Part shown: one piece after another, positions 60,720 to 64,000 of the stretch
Position numbering within the stretch: the stretch's first letter is position 1
Layout of the letters: the number at the start of each line of letters is the position of its first letter
Source: Tamarix chinensis
Taxonomy: Eukaryota; Streptophyta; Magnoliopsida; Caryophyllales; Tamaricaceae
NCBI GenBank assembly: GCA_030549775.1
Contig: CM060171.1
Location: 141,268,859 to 141,332,858 of the forward strand
DNA: 64,000 nt
Reading direction: 5' to 3'
Made by a program: the position numbers and the translations under genes
Notes under the pieces: generated by a model
Database searches by the model: none
Told to the model about the DNA's origin: nothing
What the model saw: the letters and a program-made list of their open reading frames with translations, nothing else

Positions 60720-61262
60720 GGCCCAGACCGATCCACCGGCATAAAATAGTGGTTAGGTGCGTTCTGCCCTATACGTGACCGATCCACCGGCTATAATAGT
60801 GGGGGATCCCGAGCTCAACAAACCAAACAGTATGTTGTAATTAAATCATGGGAAAGATACTATATACTTACAGTGGAACACCATGAGAGTCGGGGCCAGA
60901 CCGATCCACCGGCATAATAGTGGCCAGGAGCGTTGTGCCCTGGAGACCGATCCACCGGCGTATAATAGTGGTTAGGTGCGTTCTGCCTTATAAGTGACCG
61001 ATCCACCGGTTCTAATAGTGGGGTTCCCGTACTCGCATGGATTAACAAAGATTATGGTGTGAAATGACTTGCAAATAAATCATGGAAAGATACGTTATAA
61101 TCACAGTGAAACACTATGAGAGTCGGGGCCAGACCGATCCACTGGCATAATAGTAGCCAGGAGCGTTCTGCCCTGGAGACCGATCCACCGGCATAAAATA
61201 GTGGTTAGGTGCATTCTGCCCTATAAGTGACCGATCCACCGGCTATAATAGTGGGGTTCCCG
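60720..61262 (+). repeat. eight-unit hairpin-bearing array in LTR copy C
   Basis: Eight units start CCGATCCACCGG (one CCACTGG) and end ATAATAGTGG (one AGTAGCC). They fall in three groups, each closed by a unit with GTGGGG followed by TCCCG and separated by a spacer with CAGTGGAACACCATGAGAG or a close variant. Confidence 0.9.
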
Positions 61263-63159
61263 CACTCTCATGGACTCATAACGATCATGATGTGAATCGA
61301 CTATAATTATCAGAGTTATGAAAAGAAGAAGTTGGATTGGACCATAACCGATCCTCATCATCCATAATATTACATGTTGCTTATGTGTTTGTGCTGTGCA
61401 TGTTATGTTGTATGATGGTATGCTTAGCCTTAGCGCACCTGCGCCCTTACTCAGTATTGGACCCATACTGATACTACCTTGATTGAATGGGTCCTGTGAT
61501 GATCCACCGATGGTGGGGAGCAGACCTCCTATGCAGGTTGATCGATTACTAATTTGGGGTGGAAGGCTTGACTTGAGTGAGTAGGCGGTCCGGATATTGG
61601 TCCATTGGGATCTGTTTTATTTAGCTATATTTTGTACTACGCTTCTTGTTTTGAGACCGCACTTTTAAGCTGTAATCTCAAACGATATTTTAACTGTTGT
61701 TGACTCGTGGTTTTCGTGAATGATCTATGTTAACTATGTACCTATGTTTTGATGATTCTTACTTAATGATTGTTTAGTTTAGCCTTAGCACTTAGTATCG
61801 GAATGGTAGGAGTGAACCGGTCTGGTACTAAGTGTGGCGGTAATACCTCCAAGTTTACGGTTTTAATTCTTTCGCTTCCGCTAAACCTTTGGATTTAAAC
61901 GAAATTTTTCAGTAGTAAATTTGGGGGTGTTACAATATATACATATATATCAACTTGTTTGCATAATTCTTTCACTTCATTTGGCAAGTTAACAATCTTA
62001 ATTGCATAATTTTCTTGACATATCCACGAAAAACCATCATGGATCATAGTTCATAGAGCATAACTAAATCAACAAATATTAATTAAAAATACTTAATTAA
62101 TACCTTAATAATGATCAAATATTACTATATTAGCTTTTTGAAGGAATAATGCATGAAGCCAACAACAAGCGAATTAGTTGAGTACCTATAGGAAAATGAT
62201 CAAAAAATTAGCTAGAAGTCTAGCAAATGTTAGCAAATCCTGGCTTTCAACAATCAGTACATATCGATTGTAATTGGTAAATCTTGAAGAAAAATATATT
62301 CAAAAAACAAATCCATACTGGTGAAAATAGATGAAGACAGAATGTTGGGTAGTGGGCAGTGGGTAGTGGCTCTAGCCTCTAGCGATGGAGACAATGGGTA
62401 GTGGGTAGAGGCCAAAAATATTAGTAAAGCTTAGAGATGATCGGTGAAGGTTGGATGCATGTTGCCTCGTATGGTCGAGTTGTCAATGCTTAGTGGTGGC
62501 GGTCGGTAGGTAAGTGAGAGAGGGCTGAGTGAGATTAACTTACGGTTGTGCGTGGTGGTGGTTGCAAGAGTGAGTGGTGAACTTAGTGGTGAGTTTGGTA
62601 GCTTGTGAGTGGTTAGAGAACTCAGATCTAGAGGTAAGGCATCTAGTATTGTGGTGTTGTAGACAAGTGGTGTGATGGTGCGATAGGTGGTGGGACAATT
62701 TTCAATTAGGGACGGGTGGCCACTAGCTACAACATATAAGAGCCACGAGATTAGTCGAGGAGGGGGTCTAGGGAGTGTGGTGGTGTATACTATGATGTTT
62801 GTTTGGTGTGCCATGTGTGGGAACTGGGATGAATGGTGGGACGAGGATACGGGACGGGGGTGAGTCAAAGTTGAAGGAAAGAAATTAGATGTAGCGTGGT
62901 GATGAGAATGGGCCGAGAAGTGGACAAGGAAGGGGTAGAATTTGTGAATACGGGGATGGGGAATAATAATAGGTCATTTTGGGTTACCTAAATTTTTTGG
63001 GTCATACCTAGACTAGACCGAAAGACCCAATTTTTTCAAATTCTCAACCTAAAACCCAAATAGTTTTTACATTCTTGTCCAAACTTAATCTATTTAATCT
63101 AGCCTAATCCGGTGTGGATTTTTGGTTTGACACTAATCATGCACACCCATAATCTTAGG

Positions 63160-64000
63160 TGTCTTACGAGATCTGGGAGGCCCTCATCTACTCTATAGGT
63201 ATCTTGATATATTTCAATCTTATATGGGATATGCATATTTAAAGTGAGTAGGTGTCATGTTATTTGGTGGCCTGGTTACGCTTCTAGGTAGACCAATTAG
63301 GGTTAGTACCATTCGAGTACTATATTAGTTGTTATGGTTTCCTTGAGTCTCCATCCTCAATTTAATATAATATAATTTTTGTGATTGCAATAATAAAATA
63401 TAATAATCAATGAATCTCATCTATCTATACATTTTTATTACATTATTTGATGCTTGATGGTTGAGTTTCTTCATATCAATTAGCATATATATATTTATGC
63501 ATGCTATCATCTTGTTATTATAGGTTTTATTGCTTTATTTGCATGGGCCTCCTACATAATGCTATCTTTTTAGAATTCTTGTCTTACTGAGTGCAAGATG
63601 TGTATTGATACTATACATTTGTATATGGTATGTCGTAGGTATATGAAGATGATCCTACTAAATTTATTAAGGTTCCTTATGCAGAGTGATGCAGGTTTAT
63701 ATTTTGGAGTTAGAGAATAGAGTTATACCTTGGTTGCACATGTTATGTGGCCTAGATTATTGATATCTCTTTGTGACTCTTCATTTATTTTATACCCCTT
63801 ATCTCTTTTTATGTATTGTATTATCTGAAGCATGTACTCTGTACTCTATTATTACGTTTAAATTATTTAAGTCTTTTACTATTTATATATATTTTTATTA
63901 GTTTTGATTTAGTTGTCATAACATTTTAGCCTTGCATTTAGTATAAGAAAAGTATGAAATAAACTTACATTAAGTATGGCGGTAGCACCAGATATATTTT
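63160..64000 (+). mobile_element. decayed LTR of the gypsy-type family (copy E), right part
   Basis: Continues copy E after the hAT insertion. 63160-63300 follows copy B (ATGCATA ... AGGTGTC), and 63925-63990 is a diverged form of the family's terminal CTTAGCACTTAGTAT ... TAAGTGTGGCGGTAATACC. The expected TTACA end lies beyond the window. Confidence 0.6.

Larger units (their letters stand above)
51807..61934 (+). mobile_element. solo LTR of the gypsy-type family (copy C), split by a hAT element
   Basis: It begins TGAAATACCCC, ends GGGGGTGTTACA and is flanked by ATATA (51802-51806 and 61935-61939). With the hAT element at 52305-57113 and one 8-bp repeat removed, it is about 5.3 kb, close to copies A and B. 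The layout is the same: pyrimidine-rich GC island (52150-52304 and 57114-58090), TTA-rich stretch (58140-59040), a conserved AAAGCCCTAAGGAG block near 59293, the CCGATCCACCGG array, and a terminal TACTAAGTGTGGCGGTAATAC. The 313-residue frame at 57354-58295 is low-complexity and not a gene. Confidence 0.86.
50622..63151. mobile_element. non-autonomous hAT element holding a nested solo LTR
   Basis: Flanked by a perfect 8-bp duplication ATCTTAGG (50614-50621 and 63152-63159). Ends are TATGCATGGGCAT and, in reverse, TATGGGTGTGCAT (10 of 13 identical). Both ends carry subterminal words such as AACCCTATTT, GGCCAAACCTGAAC and GACCCAATTT. Without the LTR inserted at 51807-61934 the element is about 2.4 kb. 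It has no transposase; the frame at 62431-62868 is a low-complexity reading of GTGGT-rich DNA. Confidence 0.82.

Noticed and set aside
62431..62868. 145-codon frame on the minus strand
   Set aside because: Thr/Ser/Pro/His-rich reading of GTGGT-type repeats inside a non-autonomous hAT; no domain seen.

Overview
This is nuclear DNA of a flowering plant. It is AT-rich and has long LTRs, L1-type LINE debris, hAT, Mutator and plant-mobile-domain relics, Cassandra-type TRIM elements and (TTA)n microsatellites. There is no bacterial gene organisation. I cannot name the species. Most of the window is repeats. The only genes that look intact are two intronless cytosolic sulfotransferase (SOT) genes, at 12377-13399 and 43091-44113, both on the plus strand. 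A third copy at 33674-34694 (minus strand) is a frameshifted pseudogene.

Layout. 1-2101: AT-rich low-complexity DNA with a decayed Cassandra TRIM (about 841-1497) and an (AAT)n tract. About 2600-10826: one L1-like LINE, split by a 4.6 kb solo LTR (3119-7723, TSD TGATC). 10827-17000: the SOT1 block, with a hAT-like element next to the promoter, the gene, a Cassandra-like LTR and a copia-like solo LTR (15771-16460). 17600-20880: CACTA-like DNA, the end of a Mutator transposase and a broken plant-mobile-domain gene. 21005-26181: a second solo LTR (TSD GTTAT), followed by a decayed relative to about 29034. 29520-36420: the inverted SOT3 block, enlarged by filler DNA and a 1.7 kb hAT element. 36421-38500: an LTR end, primer-binding site and gag remnant of a Ty3/gypsy element. 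38650-48218: a 7.0 kb copy of the SOT1 block (SOT2) flanked by a 1.28 kb direct duplication of the target. 49540-64000: a four-level nest. A decayed LTR holds a non-autonomous hAT (50622-63151), which holds a solo LTR (51807-61934), which holds a hAT element (52305-57113) with a degenerate transposase gene.

How the parts relate. The two intact SOT proteins should transfer sulfate from PAPS to small hydroxylated acceptors in the cytosol. They differ at about 11 of 340 residues and keep every core motif, so both may be active. The cluster grew by segmental duplication and not by transposition of the genes themselves. The LINE tail, the hAT-like promoter element and the 3' flank were copied with SOT2. 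The perfect target-site duplications and the insertions present in only one of two copies allow the events to be put in order. I found no clearly new biochemical system. The most unusual features are the duplication-flanked filler insertion, the four-level nest, and the 33-bp coding segment copied into the SOT leader.
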